A DNA stretch of 41,294 bases, taken from an uncultured cyanobacterium (GTDB lineage: Bacteria > Cyanobacteriota > Cyanobacteriia > PCC-6307 > Cyanobiaceae). This document shows positions 23,410 to 33,142 of the stretch, in pieces. The notes under the pieces were generated by a model. It saw only the letters and a program-made list of their open reading frames with translations. It made no database searches and was not told where the DNA came from. The DNA lies in assembly GCA_903858015.1 (NCBI GenBank), contig CAIOGZ010000022.1:1-41294 (forward strand), written 5' to 3'. A program made the translations under genes and the position numbers. Position 1 is the first letter of the stretch, and the number at the start of each line of letters is the position of its first letter.

Positions 23410-24843
23410 GTGAGCGCCGGCACCCTCTACGACAAGGTCTGGGAGCTGCACCGGGTGGCGGAACTACCGGGTGGCTCCAGCCAGCTGTTCATCGGCCTGC
23501 ACCTGATCCACGAGGTGACCAGCCCCCAGGCCTTCACCGCCCTGGCGGACCTCGGCCTGGCGGTGCGCCACCCCGAGCGCACGGTGGCCACGGTGGACCA
23601 CATCGTGCCCACCACCTCCCAGCAGCGGCCCTTCGCCGATCCCCTGGCCGAGGCGATGCTCGCCAGCTTGGAAGCCAACTGCGCCCAGCACGGCATCACC
23701 CTGCACGGGCTCGGCAGTGGCCGCCAGGGGATCGTGCATGTGATCGCCCCGGAGCTGGGCCTCACCCAGCCGGGCATGACCGTGGCCTGCGGCGATTCCC
23801 ACACCTCCACCCACGGCGCCTTCGGCGCGATCGCCTTTGGCATCGGCACCAGCCAGGTGCGGGATGTGCTCGCCAGCCAGAGCCTGGCGATGAACAAGCT
23901 CAAGGTGCGCCGCATTTGGGTGGAGGGCGCCCTGCAGCCGGGGGTCTACGCCAAGGATTTGGTGCTGCATGTGATCCGTAGCCTCGGCGTTAAAGGGGGC
24001 GTGGGCTATGCCTACGAGTTCGCCGGCCCGGCGATCGCGGCCCTGGCGATGGAGGAGCGGATGACCCTCTGCAACATGGCGATCGAGGGCGGCGCCCGGG
24101 TGGGGTATTGCAACCCCGATGCCACCACCTTTGCCTATCTGCAGGGCCGGCCCTACGCCCCCACCGCTGCAGCCTGGGATCGGGCCGTGGCCTGGTGGAG
24201 CGGCCTGGCCAGCGGCCCCGATGCCGTCTTCGACGATGAGGTGCGCTTCGACGCCGCCACGATCGCCCCCACCGTGACCTGGGGGATCACGCCGGGCCAG
24301 GGCATCGGCGTCGATGAAACCGTGCCCACCCTGGAGCAGACCGCCGCCGAGGAGCGCCCCCTGGCCGAGGAGGCCTACCGCTACATGGACCTGCTGCCCG
24401 GCACCCCGATCGCCGGGGTGCCGGTGGATGTTTGCTTCATCGGCAGCTGCACCAACGGCCGCCTCAGCGACCTGCGGGCCGCCGCCGCCGTGGCCCGGGG
24501 GCGCCAGGTGGCCCCGGGCATCAAGGCCTTCGTGGTGCCCGGCAGTGAGCAGGTGGCTGCCGCCGCCGAGGCCGAGGGCCTCGATGCGGTGTTTCGAGCC
24601 GCCGGTTTTGAGTGGCGCCAGCCCGGTTGCTCGATGTGCCTGGCGATGAACCCCGACCGGCTCGAGGGCCGTCAGATCAGCGCCAGCTCCTCCAACCGCA
24701 ACTTCAAGGGTCGCCAGGGCTCCGCCAGTGGCCGCACCCTGCTGATGAGCCCCGCCATGGTGGCCGCCGCCGCCATTGCCGGCCATGTCGCCGATGTGCG
24801 CCAGCTGGTGGCCCCCACCCCCTCGATCGAATCGTCGCGATGA
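23410..24843 (+). CDS. leuC: 3-isopropylmalate dehydratase large subunit
   Basis: 477 residues from a GTG start. Forms with LeuD the 4Fe-4S isopropylmalate isomerase of leucine synthesis. The cluster ligands are Cys347 in [14 protein letters not shown] and Cys407 and Cys410 in [15 protein letters not shown], the positions known for E. coli LeuC. Other marks are [40 protein letters not shown] and [13 protein letters not shown]. Its TGA overlaps the ATG of leuD (ATGA), giving coupled synthesis of the two subunits. Confidence 0.97.
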   Translation: MSAGTLYDKVWELHRVAELPGGSSQLFIGLHLIHEVTSPQAFTALADLGLAVRHPERTVATVDHIVPTTSQQRPFADPLAEAMLASLEANCAQHGITLHGLGSGRQGIVHVIAPELGLTQPGMTVACGDSHTSTHGAFGAIAFGIGTSQVRDVLASQSLAMNKLKVRRIWVEGALQPGVYAKDLVLHVIRSLGVKGGVGYAYEFAGPAIAALAMEERMTLCNMAIEGGARVGYCNPDATTFAYLQGRPYAPTAAAWDRAVAWWSGLASGPDAVFDDEVRFDAATIAPTVTWGITPGQGIGVDETVPTLEQTAAEERPLAEEAYRYMDLLPGTPIAGVPVDVCFIGSCTNGRLSDLRAAAAVARGRQVAPGIKAFVVPGSEQVAAAAEAEGLDAVFRAAGFEWRQPGCSMCLAMNPDRLEGRQISASSSNRNFKGRQGSASGRTLLMSPAMVAAAAIAGHVADVRQLVAPTPSIESSR

Positions 24844-25565
24844 GCAGTCTTTCCAGCAACGAGGTTTCCAGCAACGGGGTTGCGAGCAAGGGGGTGGCCG
24901 CGGCCGCCTTTCCCGCCGGGCCCGTGCGCTGCCTGGCGGGGCGCGCTGTGGCCGTGGTCGGCAATGACATCGACACCGATCGGATCATCCCGGCCCGCTT
25001 CCTCAAGTGCGTCAGCTTCGAGGGCTTGGCCGCAGGCGCCTTCGCCGATGACCGCAGCGAGCTGGCCGGCGCCCATCCCTTCGATCGGCCCGAGCACCAG
25101 GGCGCCACGATCCTGGTGGTGAACGACAACTTCGGCTGCGGCTCCAGCCGCGAGCACGCCCCCCAGGCCCTGATGCGCTGGGGGATCCGGGCGCTGATTG
25201 GTGAGAGCTTTGCGGAGATCTTCTTCGGCAACTGCCTCGCCCTCGGCATCCCCTGCCTCACCGCCGCTCCGGCCGCTGTGGCCGCCCTGCAGCGGGCGAT
25301 CGCGGCCCAGCCGGCCGCCTTGCTGACGCTGGATGTGGAGGCCCTGCGGCTGCAGCTCGACCCCCCAGCCCCAGCCCCAGCCCCAGCCCCTGCCGCAGCT
25401 GGCGTAGCCAGTGCTCCCCTGGACCTGCCCCTGCAGCTCGCCGCCGGCCCCCACCGCATGCTGGTCAGCGGCCAGTGGGATGGCACCTCCCAGCTGGTCG
25501 CCCACGACCTCGAACTGCGGGCCACGGCTGCCCGGCTGCCCTACCTGCAAGCCTTCTTGGCTTGA
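24840..25565 (+). CDS. leuD: 3-isopropylmalate dehydratase small subunit
   Basis: 241 residues, longer than the usual about 200. Marks are [40 protein letters not shown] and [20 protein letters not shown]. The extra length comes from an Asn/Ser/Val-rich leader of about 22 residues and a Pro-Ala run ([17 protein letters not shown] 25362-25400) in the C-terminal part, encoded by a CCCAGC-type simple repeat. The ATG overlaps the leuC stop. Converges with the LptD-like gene, with 19 bases between stops. Confidence 0.96.
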   Translation: MSSLSSNEVSSNGVASKGVAAAAFPAGPVRCLAGRAVAVVGNDIDTDRIIPARFLKCVSFEGLAAGAFADDRSELAGAHPFDRPEHQGATILVVNDNFGCGSSREHAPQALMRWGIRALIGESFAEIFFGNCLALGIPCLTAAPAAVAALQRAIAAQPAALLTLDVEALRLQLDPPAPAPAPAPAAAGVASAPLDLPLQLAAGPHRMLVSGQWDGTSQLVAHDLELRATAARLPYLQAFLA

Positions 25566-25584
25566 ATCCTGGTGCTGAGCCGGT

Positions 25585-28500
25585 TCAGAAAGGCCGATTG
25601 AGCGGTGCCTGGTAGGGCACGTAGGGCAGGCCGGGGCCGCTGAAGTTGAAGTCGTTGAGCTTGACCCGCACACCGCCGAGGCCGTCGTAGGGGCTATAGA
25701 ACACGCCGATTTCGTAGGAGCGCCGCTGCCAGCGCAATTCGAGGTAGGAATTGGTCACACCGCCGTAGGTTCCGGAGTTGGGGTCCACATTGAGGCCGAC
25801 GCCGCCGCTGAAGACCAGCGGCCCGACGATCTGCTGGGTGAGGCCGATGCCGAGGGTGCTGAGGTCCACGGCCCGATCGAAGCTGAACGGGCTGGCGCCT
25901 TGGCGCAGGGTGCCGCCGCCGGTGACGGTGATCTCGGTGTAGTCGAAGAACGGCTTCACGAAGTGGCCCAGGGTGAGGGTGGGGCCGCCGCTGAGCCCGA
26001 TCGTGTTCTGGTTGTTGCCGTTGCCGTAGTAGGCGAAGGTGCCCAGCACGTTGGCCCGCAGCCACAGGCCCGGCACCACGGGTTGGGCTGTGTTGGCATA
26101 GGCGGCGCTGGCGGTGAGGGGCGCCGGCTTGCCGATCCAGAGCGGGTAGTTGAAGTTCACCGAGCCGACGCCGCTGAAGCGCCAGGCGTCGGTGAGGTTG
26201 TTGGTGCTGAAGTCGTTGCCCTGGAAGTTGCCCACCCCGCTGCGCCAGAGGTAGTTGCTGCTCAGCTTTCCCCATGGGGGCAGGTTGCCGGTCTGCTCCA
26301 GGGAGGTGCCGTAGGCCGAGTAGACATCCTGTTCCCCCAGGGTGCCGTTCCAGGTGCGGTAGCGGTAGGCGCCAAACAGACGCCACTTGCTCTCCCCGAG
26401 CAGCGGCAGTTTGACGAGGCGATTGAAGTCGCCCCAGCTGCGGGTGCCATTGGCAATGTTGTCGGGATTGAAGGTGGACATCTCCAGGGTGGCGTCGGCA
26501 TTGAAGCCGAGCACCTCCTGCTGCAGCTTGGCCTGGAGGCCGAACAGATCGGCGCCGGTGGTGGGCTGGGAGACCCCCGGCGCATTGGCGGATTGGCCCG
26601 GCAGCGGATAGCTGTCAGTGCTGCCATTGATCGCCCGCTGAATCAGGAACTGGGGCTGGATTCTGAGCTGGCCTTTGCTGCCGATTCGCAGGGGAAAGTT
26701 GTAGCCAATGAAGCGTCCATTGCGATCTTCTTTATCGGCTCCCAGCACCCAGCGGTTGTCGACTTCCTGTTCCTTCTTGATCACGGTGTTACGGGTGATC
26801 GGAATCGGCAGGCGCTCATCCAGCACCAGCTGGTTGCGGTCGCTGCGGATCTCCGTGTCGCCGTTGGCGAGCAGGGTGGCCACCACGTTCTCCGCATCCA
26901 TCCACGACTGGGCCGGGGTGAACGGGTCGTTGCTGAGCGCCATCCGGTCGGCCTTGATCGTGGTGGGGGTGAAGCTGAGGCGGCGGGCCTGCAGCCGCCA
27001 GCGGCTGATCGTGCCCCGCACCAGCTGCCGGTTGCCCTGGGTGGCCAAGTTGTTGAGCTGGCCCGGCCGCGCCCCACCGAATTCGTTCACCTGATCAGGC
27101 GTTGAGAGGGTGGAGGGGAAGCCGTAGCGGCGTTCCCCGCTCAGGCTCTGTTGGAAGGCCACATCGCTGATCCGCTGATCTAGTTGGGCGATGGCCGCCG
27201 CCCGCTCCTTTTCCTGGGCCCGGGCCCGCTGCCAAAGGTTGGCCCCGCTGCGGCCCGCGGCGGTGTTGCGGCTAGCCGTGCTGCCGCCGGCCGGGTTAGC
27301 ACTGGCCGGGTTAGTGCTGGCAGTGGTGCGGCTGGCCGTTGCCGGGTCGCCGGGGGGGAGGCCGAGCGTGATCCGGTCCAATTGGCTGGCCAGGTCGCTG
27401 GGGGGCTCGCTTTCGGGCGAGGGGGCCCCCGGGCAGCCCTGGGCCGGCGGCAGTACGGGCGGCTGGCGGGGCGACTGGACCTGGCCGAAGCGGTAGCGCA
27501 GGCCCAGCAGGTAGCCGTTGCTGCCCTCGCTCACACCGCTGTAGGTGCCATAGGCGCCGGAGCGGTGGTGGATGCGGCCGATCGCCGAGATGCGGGGCGT
27601 GACCAGGGCCTCCACCTCAAAGGCCAGGTAGTTGAGGAAGGTGGCGTAGTTCTCGCGGAATGTTTTTTCGTAGTTGCTGGGCTCGCTCAGCAGGCTCACC
27701 CCTTCCACCACGTAGAGGCTGAGCCAGGGCTGCAGCCAGAGGCGCAGGCCGAGGCCGGCGCTGGCATCGCTGAAGCTCTGAGCTGGGGTGTTGGCGTAGG
27801 GCACGGCCTGGTTGAAGCCACCGCCGGCTTGGGAGCGGGCTTGGTGGTTGAGCAGGTTGGTGTCGAACTCAAGCGCGAAGGGGCCAGCATCGAGCAGGCG
27901 CCGCTGCATCCCCAGCCCAGCCAGGTACTCCGGCCGCAAGCTGCCGTGGATCAAGAAGGTGTCGCCCAGGTTGGCCGTGCTCATCTGCCCCCCCCAGGCG
28001 GTCACGGCCCAGGGATAGGGATGCCAGTTCGGCAGCGGCGGCAGGTTGGGGGCGCAACTGATCGGTTGGGGCGGGGGCAGGGCGGCCGCTGGCATGGCGG
28101 CCAGGTCGAGGTCCTGCTTGCTGCCATCGAGGTCCAGCACCCCGTAGACGTCCTCCATCTCACCGCGCCCTTCCGGCAGGCTGAAGCGCAGCCGGCTGGC
28201 CTGGAAGTACTGCAGGCCGCGCTGGAAGCGCACGCTGCCGAAGGCGGCCAGCACGCGGGTGGCGGGGTCGAACTCGAGCCGCTCCGCCTGGATGCGGCCC
28301 CCGGCCAGCAGGGCCGTGACCTGGCCGCTGGCCACGAACCGCCCCAGCTGGGCGTCGTAGCTCTGCTGGTTGGCGCTGAGCTCCAGCTCCAGCGGAGGAG
28401 CGGCCGCCGCTGCTGGTGGGGCCGCTGCTGCTGGCGTGGCCGCAGCGGAGCGGGCCGGGGGGCTAGGAGTTGGGGCCGCCAGGGCCATGGGCAGGGGGCC

Positions 28501-28662
28501 GAGCAGGGCGCTGGCCGCAGCCAAGAGGCTGTTGGCTGCAACTAAGCCCCTGGTGGCTGCAGCCCAGCGGCGCTTGGCCCAGCGGCTCGGCAGCCCAGGC
28601 GGGATCGACCGTCGCGACGGCCAGCAGCTTGCCCAGGGGGCTGGCCGGCGATGGGGCTCCAC
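25585..28662 (-). CDS. LptD-like outer-membrane protein (DUF3769)
   Basis: 1025 residues from a GTG at 28662. A basic leader followed by LVAANSLLAAASALLG and an AAPTP segment looks like a Sec signal. Residues about 95-200 form an OstA/LptA-like beta-jellyroll (LSANQQSYDAQLGRFVASGQ, then IQAERLEFDPATRVLAAFGS). The C-terminal two thirds are barrel-type strands with aromatic girdles and end in Phe (APLNRPF), the usual outer-membrane beta-barrel signature. Cyanobacterial DUF3769 proteins are taken as the LptD counterpart that inserts lipopolysaccharide. An extended Asn/Thr/Ala-rich insert lies at about 27180-27350. The start is uncertain because no ATG fits and about 300 bases upstream hold no gene. 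Confidence 0.85.
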   Translation of the reverse strand: MEPHRRPAPWASCWPSRRSIPPGLPSRWAKRRWAAATRGLVAANSLLAAASALLGPLPMALAAPTPSPPARSAAATPAAAAPPAAAAAPPLELELSANQQSYDAQLGRFVASGQVTALLAGGRIQAERLEFDPATRVLAAFGSVRFQRGLQYFQASRLRFSLPEGRGEMEDVYGVLDLDGSKQDLDLAAMPAAALPPPQPISCAPNLPPLPNWHPYPWAVTAWGGQMSTANLGDTFLIHGSLRPEYLAGLGMQRRLLDAGPFALEFDTNLLNHQARSQAGGGFNQAVPYANTPAQSFSDASAGLGLRLWLQPWLSLYVVEGVSLLSEPSNYEKTFRENYATFLNYLAFEVEALVTPRISAIGRIHHRSGAYGTYSGVSEGSNGYLLGLRYRFGQVQSPRQPPVLPPAQGCPGAPSPESEPPSDLASQLDRITLGLPPGDPATASRTTASTNPASANPAGGSTASRNTAAGRSGANLWQRARAQEKERAAAIAQLDQRISDVAFQQSLSGERRYGFPSTLSTPDQVNEFGGARPGQLNNLATQGNRQLVRGTISRWRLQARRLSFTPTTIKADRMALSNDPFTPAQSWMDAENVVATLLANGDTEIRSDRNQLVLDERLPIPITRNTVIKKEQEVDNRWVLGADKEDRNGRFIGYNFPLRIGSKGQLRIQPQFLIQRAINGSTDSYPLPGQSANAPGVSQPTTGADLFGLQAKLQQEVLGFNADATLEMSTFNPDNIANGTRSWGDFNRLVKLPLLGESKWRLFGAYRYRTWNGTLGEQDVYSAYGTSLEQTGNLPPWGKLSSNYLWRSGVGNFQGNDFSTNNLTDAWRFSGVGSVNFNYPLWIGKPAPLTASAAYANTAQPVVPGLWLRANVLGTFAYYGNGNNQNTIGLSGGPTLTLGHFVKPFFDYTEITVTGGGTLRQGASPFSFDRAVDLSTLGIGLTQQIVGPLVFSGGVGLNVDPNSGTYGGVTNSYLELRWQRRSYEIGVFYSPYDGLGGVRVKLNDFNFSGPGLPYVPYQAPLNRPF

Positions 28663-28961
28663 GGTCGGCCCTTGGATGGCAGGGAGGGGCTGATCTTGCC
28701 ATGGGGCCGCCGGCGGGCGCCTCGGCTGCGGGCCGGTTGGGCGCCGCTGAGCTCGGGGCTGGCGGGCGGCAGATCGCCCAGCGGCGGCTCGCTCCAGCCC
28801 GCCAGCCCATGGCCCCCCCCGCAGCTGCTGCGGAGAGGAAGAACAAGAATCCAGGCCAGGTCTGCCCTGGCGGCAGCCATCAGCTGGGGAACGGGTTTAA
28901 GCAGGCGAACAACAGCCTGGGCCCGGGCAGGGACCCAAGGGTCGAGGCCAGGCGCAGCGGA
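28663..28961. other. Intergenic upstream of the LptD-like gene, no gene seen
   Basis: 299 bases between psbI and the LptD-like gene. Open frames on both strands have no family resemblance and Pro/Arg/Ala-biased composition typical of shadow frames in GC-rich DNA. The LptD promoter and leader should be here; no clear minus 10 or terminator hairpin with T-tract is seen. Confidence 0.45.
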
Positions 28962-29081
28962 TCAGTCCTCCAGGTCTTTGCGGCTGGGGGTGCGGCTCGG
29001 GTCGCTGGCCAGAAAGCCGAACACGAAGATCCCGATAAAGAAGAAAACGACCGAGTAGACCGAAATCTTGAGGGCGAGCAT
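28962..29081 (-). CDS. psbI: Photosystem II reaction center protein I
   Basis: 39 residues: [20 protein letters not shown], then [19 protein letters not shown]. One N-terminal transmembrane helix and a charged stromal/cytoplasmic tail with the conserved SDPxRTPxRKDLE motif identify PsbI, an early-assembling PSII core subunit that contacts D1. Length is normal. A perfect 12-base tandem repeat lies 10 bases upstream of the ATG. It is divergent from the alpha-mannosidase gene. Confidence 0.97.
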   Translation of the reverse strand: MLALKISVYSVVFFFIGIFVFGFLASDPSRTPSRKDLED

Positions 29082-29090
29082 GGGCTGTCC

Positions 29091-29114
29091 GGCGGGTGAC
29101 AGGGCGGGTGACAG
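29091..29114. repeat. Perfect tandem duplication of a 12-mer upstream of psbI
   Basis: GGCGGGTGACAG occurs at 29091-29102 and again at 29103-29114; a partial third copy (GAATGACAG) follows. It lies within the short divergent region between psbI and the GH38 gene, inside the probable psbI leader. Confidence 0.75.
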
Positions 29115-29169
29115 GGAATGACAGGCCCGCCACGATGGCTGGGCATCCCTGCCGCAGCCCCATCATCCT

Positions 29170-32100
29170 ATGGGGCTTGGGGGGCCTTCAAAGATGCCCG
29201 AGGGGCTGCCAGTGGCTGATCAGACCCGGATTGAAACGTTTCAGTCACGTTCGGACGGCCCTGGGCCGCTCGATCTCCAACCGCTCTGGCGCTGCGCCGG
29301 CCCCGAGGGGGAGCCGACGGCGGCCCTGCGGCACCCCTGGGGCGCCCGCCACCGGCCCGATTGGGCCGCCCGCGGACTGGTGATCTGGCCCCGCGGTGGT
29401 CAATGGCAGCAGCTGCGTTTGCGGCTGGAGCGGCCCGGCCCCTGGGCCGCCCTCGGCCCCGCCCAGGCCCGGGCGCGGCTGGTGCTGCGCTGGTGGGCCG
29501 ATGCGGTGGAGGTGCGGGTTGATGGGGAGCTGGTGCATGCCGGTGACCTGTTCGACACCGCCTGCCGCTGGGAGCTGCCGCTTCGCTGGTGGCACGGGGT
29601 ACCGCTGGAGCTGGAGCTGCGCCTGCGCAGTCCGCTCCACGACGACGGGGCCCTGATCCACAGTCGCCTGGAGCTCGAACCTTGCGATCCCACCGATCCG
29701 CTTGGCCTGCTGGCGCCAGCGGTGGCCGAGCTGGAGCAGTTGCGCCGCGCTGCCCAGGTTCCCCCCGGCCCCGGAGCTGGCCTGGTCCATGTGCTCGGCC
29801 ATGCCCACCTCGATCTGGCCTGGCTGTGGCCGGTGGCCGACACCTGGCGGGCGGCGGAGCGCACCTTCCGCTCCGCCTTGGCGTTGCTGGAGCGGTTCCC
29901 GGAGCTCCATTTCGGCCATTCCACCCCGGCCCTCTATGCCTGGCTGGAGCAACACCGCCCGGCCCTGTTCGCCGCCATCACCGCCGCGATGGCGGCCGGG
30001 CGCTGGGAGCCGCTGAATGGGCCCTGGGTCGAAACCGACTGCGTCTTGATCGGCACCGCCTCGCTGCTGCGCCAGTTCCAGGAGGGGCAGCACTACAGCC
30101 GGCGGGCCTTCCCCAGCTGGGAGCACAACCTGGCCTGGCTGCCGGACAGTTTCGGTTTCAGCGCCGGCTTGCCCGCCGTGGCCGCCGCCACCGGCGTGCG
30201 CTGGTTCTGCACCCACAAGCTGGCCTGGAATGCCACCAATCGCTTCCCCCATCGGCTGTTTCGCTGGCGCAGCCGCTGTGGCGCCGAGCTGTTGGTTCTG
30301 ATCACCGCGCCGATCGGCACCGATGGCGATCCGCTGGCGATCGAACGCCAGCGGCTGCAGTGGCAGGCCGCCACGGGCTGCGCCGATCTGCTCTGGTTGC
30401 CCGGGGTGGGCGACCACGGCGGCGGCCCCACCGTGGAGATGCTGGAGCAGTTGGCCCTCTGGCAGCAGCAGCCGGCTGCCGCCCGCCAGCGCCACGGCAG
30501 CCTGCGGGCCTTCCTGGCCGCCCTGGCCCCCCTGGCGCCACAGCTGCCGGTGTGGCGCGATGAGCTCTACCTGGAGCTGCACCGCGGCTGTGCCACCAGC
30601 CGCCCCGACCAGAAACGCCACAACCGCACTTTGGAGCGGCTGCTGCGGGAGGCGGAGCTGGCCCAGGCGCTGGCGGCTGCCGGCGCGGGGGCGGCGGCCA
30701 GCTCCGCCGCGGGCTCGGCGGGTGCTGGGGCGGCCAGCGATCCGGTCGATTGGCGGCCGCTGTTGTTCCAGCAGTTCCACGACATCCTGCCGGGCACCTC
30801 GATCCCGGAGGTGTTCGAGCAGGCCGAACCCCAGTGGCGCGCCGCCCGGCGCCGCAGCCGCCGCCAGCGCGACCAAGCCCTGGGGGCCTGCCGGGGCGGC
30901 CCCCAAGCGGCCCTGGCGGCGCAGCCGCAGCGCTGGCGGCTGGCCCAGCTCCAGCCCCTGCCGCCGGCCCCCCGAGTGCTGCGGTTGCCCCCGGGGGTCT
31001 GGCGCCTGGAGGGCCCCTGCGGCTCGCGGCCCCTGGCCAGCCAGCCGGCTCCAGGCGGTGGCCAGTGGGTGCAGGTGCCTGGCATCAGCGGCATCGGCAG
31101 CCTGGAGTTGCGGCGTTGCCCGAGCGGCGCCGCTGCCACGGGTTCAGCTGCCACTGCCAGTGCTTCAGCTGCCTCAGCCGCCGCTTCAGACCCAGCCCCA
31201 GCTGCTGATCCGCTGCCCCTCCAGCATCCGGTGGGGCTGGAGGCGGCCCCGGAGCTGGGGCCGGGCCGCTGGCGGCTCAGTAATGGGCTGATCACCGTGG
31301 TGGTGGGTCCGCAGGGCGTGGAGCAACTGCTCGATCGGCATGGCCTCCCCCAGTTGGCGGCTCCCCTGGCCTGGTGCCGCTGGGCCGACCGGGGTGAGTT
31401 CTGGGATGCCTGGGACATCGCCGCCGACTACCGCCGCCACCCCCTGCCCTGGTCGTGGCAGGCGGCACCGGAGTGGATCGCCGCCGGACCGCTTGGGGGT
31501 CAGTTCCGGCTGCGGGGGCGCTGCGGCGCCAGTCCGGTGCGGCTGGAGGGCCGCCTGCTGGCCGGCCAACCGTGGCTGGAGCTGGTGCTCAGCCTCGATT
31601 GGCGCCAGCGCCATGAGCTGTTGCGGCTGGAGATCCCCCTGGCCAGCCCCGCCGTGCGCTGGGCCGCCGACACGCCGGCGGGGGTACTCGAACGCCCGGC
31701 CGAAGCCCGCACCGAGCGGGAGCGGGCCCGCTGGGAGGTGGCGGCGCTGGGCTGGCTGGCCTCGGTGGGGTCGGCCGCGGCGGGGGGAGGGCTGGCGGTG
31801 TTGCTCGACGGCCCCCAGGGGGTGGATGCCACGGCGGAGCGGCTCGGGGTGTCGCTGTTGCGGGGCCCCACCTGGCCGGATCCAGGCGCCGATAACGGCT
31901 GGCAGCGGCAGCGCCTGGCCTTGCTGCCCTGCGGCGAGGGCTGGCGCGCGGCCCAGGTGCCCGTCGAGGCCCGGCGGCTGCGGGAACCGCTCTGGTGTCA
32001 CCCGGTGCGGGAGGATGCGGCCTGCCCGTTCATGGCTTGGCCGGCTCTGCCCGCCGATCTGGCCCTGGTGAGCCTGCGGGCCGCGGCCGATGGCAGCGGA

Positions 32101-32340
32101 GATCTATTGCTGGCGGTTCAGAACGAAGGCCCCTGTCGCCGCCAGGTCGAGCCGGCAGCGGGTTGGCAGTTCCTGGCCCGGCTCGATGGCCTGGATCGCC
32201 CGCTCGACGATCAGCCGCTCGGAGCACCTTCCCCCAGGCCTGTCACCAGCACTGGCACTGCAGACTGCCCGGATCGGCCGGCGCTGGTGGCCGTGCTGCG
32301 ACCTTGGCAGCTCGGCTTCTGGCGCCTGGGGCGGGTGTGA
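29170..32340 (+). CDS. Glycoside hydrolase family 38 alpha-mannosidase
   Basis: 1056 residues. The catalytic domain follows an N-terminal beta-region (about residues 1-190). Metal ligands are in VLGHAHLDLAWLWP (His213, Asp215); the probable nucleophile is Asp326 in AWLPDSFGFSAGLP; further marks are WVETDCVLIGTASLLRQFQE, GVGDHGGGPTVEMLE (a second metal His) and QQFHDILPGTSIPEVFEQ. The C-terminal half is the beta-sandwich of GH38, interrupted by an Ala/Ser/Thr low-complexity stretch at about 31120-31200. No signal peptide, so cytoplasmic, where it would trim alpha-mannosides or recycle glycans. ATG 29194 is a second possible start. It stands between psbI and psbN/psbH without an obvious metabolic link. 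Confidence 0.93.
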   Translation: MGLGGPSKMPEGLPVADQTRIETFQSRSDGPGPLDLQPLWRCAGPEGEPTAALRHPWGARHRPDWAARGLVIWPRGGQWQQLRLRLERPGPWAALGPAQARARLVLRWWADAVEVRVDGELVHAGDLFDTACRWELPLRWWHGVPLELELRLRSPLHDDGALIHSRLELEPCDPTDPLGLLAPAVAELEQLRRAAQVPPGPGAGLVHVLGHAHLDLAWLWPVADTWRAAERTFRSALALLERFPELHFGHSTPALYAWLEQHRPALFAAITAAMAAGRWEPLNGPWVETDCVLIGTASLLRQFQEGQHYSRRAFPSWEHNLAWLPDSFGFSAGLPAVAAATGVRWFCTHKLAWNATNRFPHRLFRWRSRCGAELLVLITAPIGTDGDPLAIERQRLQWQAATGCADLLWLPGVGDHGGGPTVEMLEQLALWQQQPAAARQRHGSLRAFLAALAPLAPQLPVWRDELYLELHRGCATSRPDQKRHNRTLERLLREAELAQALAAAGAGAAASSAAGSAGAGAASDPVDWRPLLFQQFHDILPGTSIPEVFEQAEPQWRAARRRSRRQRDQALGACRGGPQAALAAQPQRWRLAQLQPLPPAPRVLRLPPGVWRLEGPCGSRPLASQPAPGGGQWVQVPGISGIGSLELRRCPSGAAATGSAATASASAASAAASDPAPAADPLPLQHPVGLEAAPELGPGRWRLSNGLITVVVGPQGVEQLLDRHGLPQLAAPLAWCRWADRGEFWDAWDIAADYRRHPLPWSWQAAPEWIAAGPLGGQFRLRGRCGASPVRLEGRLLAGQPWLELVLSLDWRQRHELLRLEIPLASPAVRWAADTPAGVLERPAEARTERERARWEVAALGWLASVGSAAAGGGLAVLLDGPQGVDATAERLGVSLLRGPTWPDPGADNGWQRQRLALLPCGEGWRAAQVPVEARRLREPLWCHPVREDAACPFMAWPALPADLALVSLRAAADGSGDLLLAVQNEGPCRRQVEPAAGWQFLARLDGLDRPLDDQPLGAPSPRPVTSTGTADCPDRPALVAVLRPWQLGFWRLGRV

Positions 32341-32404
32341 TTAAAGGGCGTGATCAAATCGCGGAAAGAGTCTTGATGACCGGACTTTGCGGCAGTGCTT
32401 GCGA

Positions 32405-32551
32405 TCAGTCTTCGTGATCGTCGAAGGGGTCGGTGAGCTGTTTGGACGGGGGGCCGAAGGCGGTGTAGATGCCGAAGCCGGTGAGGGCGAGCAGCACGGC
32501 CAGCACCGTGAGGGCAACGGAAAAGGCCGGGGAGGCGGTACTGGGTTCCAT
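32405..32551 (-). CDS. psbN: PsbN protein
   Basis: 48 residues: MEPSTASPAFSVALTVLAVL, then LALTGFGIYTAFGPPSKQLT and DPFDDHED. One transmembrane helix and the conserved GFxxYTAFGPPSxxLxDPFxxHED tail identify PsbN, which is needed for PSII reaction-centre assembly and is not a stable subunit. It lies on the strand opposite psbH, the arrangement conserved in cyanobacteria and plastids. It converges with the alpha-mannosidase gene (64 bases between stops). Confidence 0.97.
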   Translation of the reverse strand: MEPSTASPAFSVALTVLAVLLALTGFGIYTAFGPPSKQLTDPFDDHED

Positions 32552-32880
32552 GCGGGTCGGTGGCGGTTGGGGGGGTGGGATGAGCGCTGAGGGCTGGATC
32601 TGAGCTGGTTTGCCAGATCTTGGCTGGTTTTGGCAGGGGCGCCTTGGGGGGCAAGGCCAGGTTGCGCTCAAGCTGCGGTTGGCGTTGTGCTTTGGCTTGG
32701 CTGGGGGGGTGCGCTTGGGGTTGCGGGCTGGGCTGGGCTCGGGTTTCGCTGAGCCCAGGAGCACTGCGCTCGGGGTTCGCTGGGGGGTTCCGTCACAACT
32801 GTCGGCCACCTGCCCCGGTCTGGCCAGAGGGCCCCCTAGAGTAGCCAGAGCGAGCCTTAACCCGAGAGGACCCAGCTGCC
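32552..32880. promoter_or_regulatory. psbN-psbH divergent control region
   Basis: 329 bases without a gene. Most of it (about 32560-32800) is unusually rich in G and T on the plus strand. Near psbH a TAGAGT hexamer at about 32837 could serve as a minus 10, but no good minus 35 is spaced from it. GAGAGGA, about 11 bases before the psbH ATG, is a plausible ribosome-binding site. Confidence 0.4.
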
Positions 32881-33081
32881 ATGGCCCAACGCACCCGTTT
32901 GGGAGACATCCTTCGCCCCCTGAACTCCGAGTACGGCAAGGTGGTTCCCGGCTGGGGCACCACGCCGGTGATGGGCGTGTTCATGCTCCTGTTCCTGGTC
33001 TTCCTGCTGATCATCCTGCAGCTGTACAACAAGTCGCTGCTACTGGAAGGCATCAACGTCAACTGGTCCGCCCTCGGCTGA
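32881..33081 (+). CDS. psbH: Photosystem II reaction center protein H
   Basis: 66 residues: [20 protein letters not shown], the motif [20 protein letters not shown] and a single transmembrane helix ending in [17 protein letters not shown]. PsbH stabilises the PSII core near CP47 and the QB site. The length is normal for cyanobacteria, which lack the phosphorylated plant N-terminus. Followed by tatA 61 bases downstream and divergent from psbN. Confidence 0.98.
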   Translation: MAQRTRLGDILRPLNSEYGKVVPGWGTTPVMGVFMLLFLVFLLIILQLYNKSLLLEGINVNWSALG

Positions 33082-33142
33082 GGTCCGCCCTCGGCTGAGG
33101 CTCGGCTCCGGCCCCCCCAGGCCCTGCTCCCCACCCCAACCC

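Noticed and set aside
29245-30906. 553-codon minus-strand frame opposite the alpha-mannosidase
   Set aside because: No motifs; mirror frame of a gene with complete GH38 motifs.
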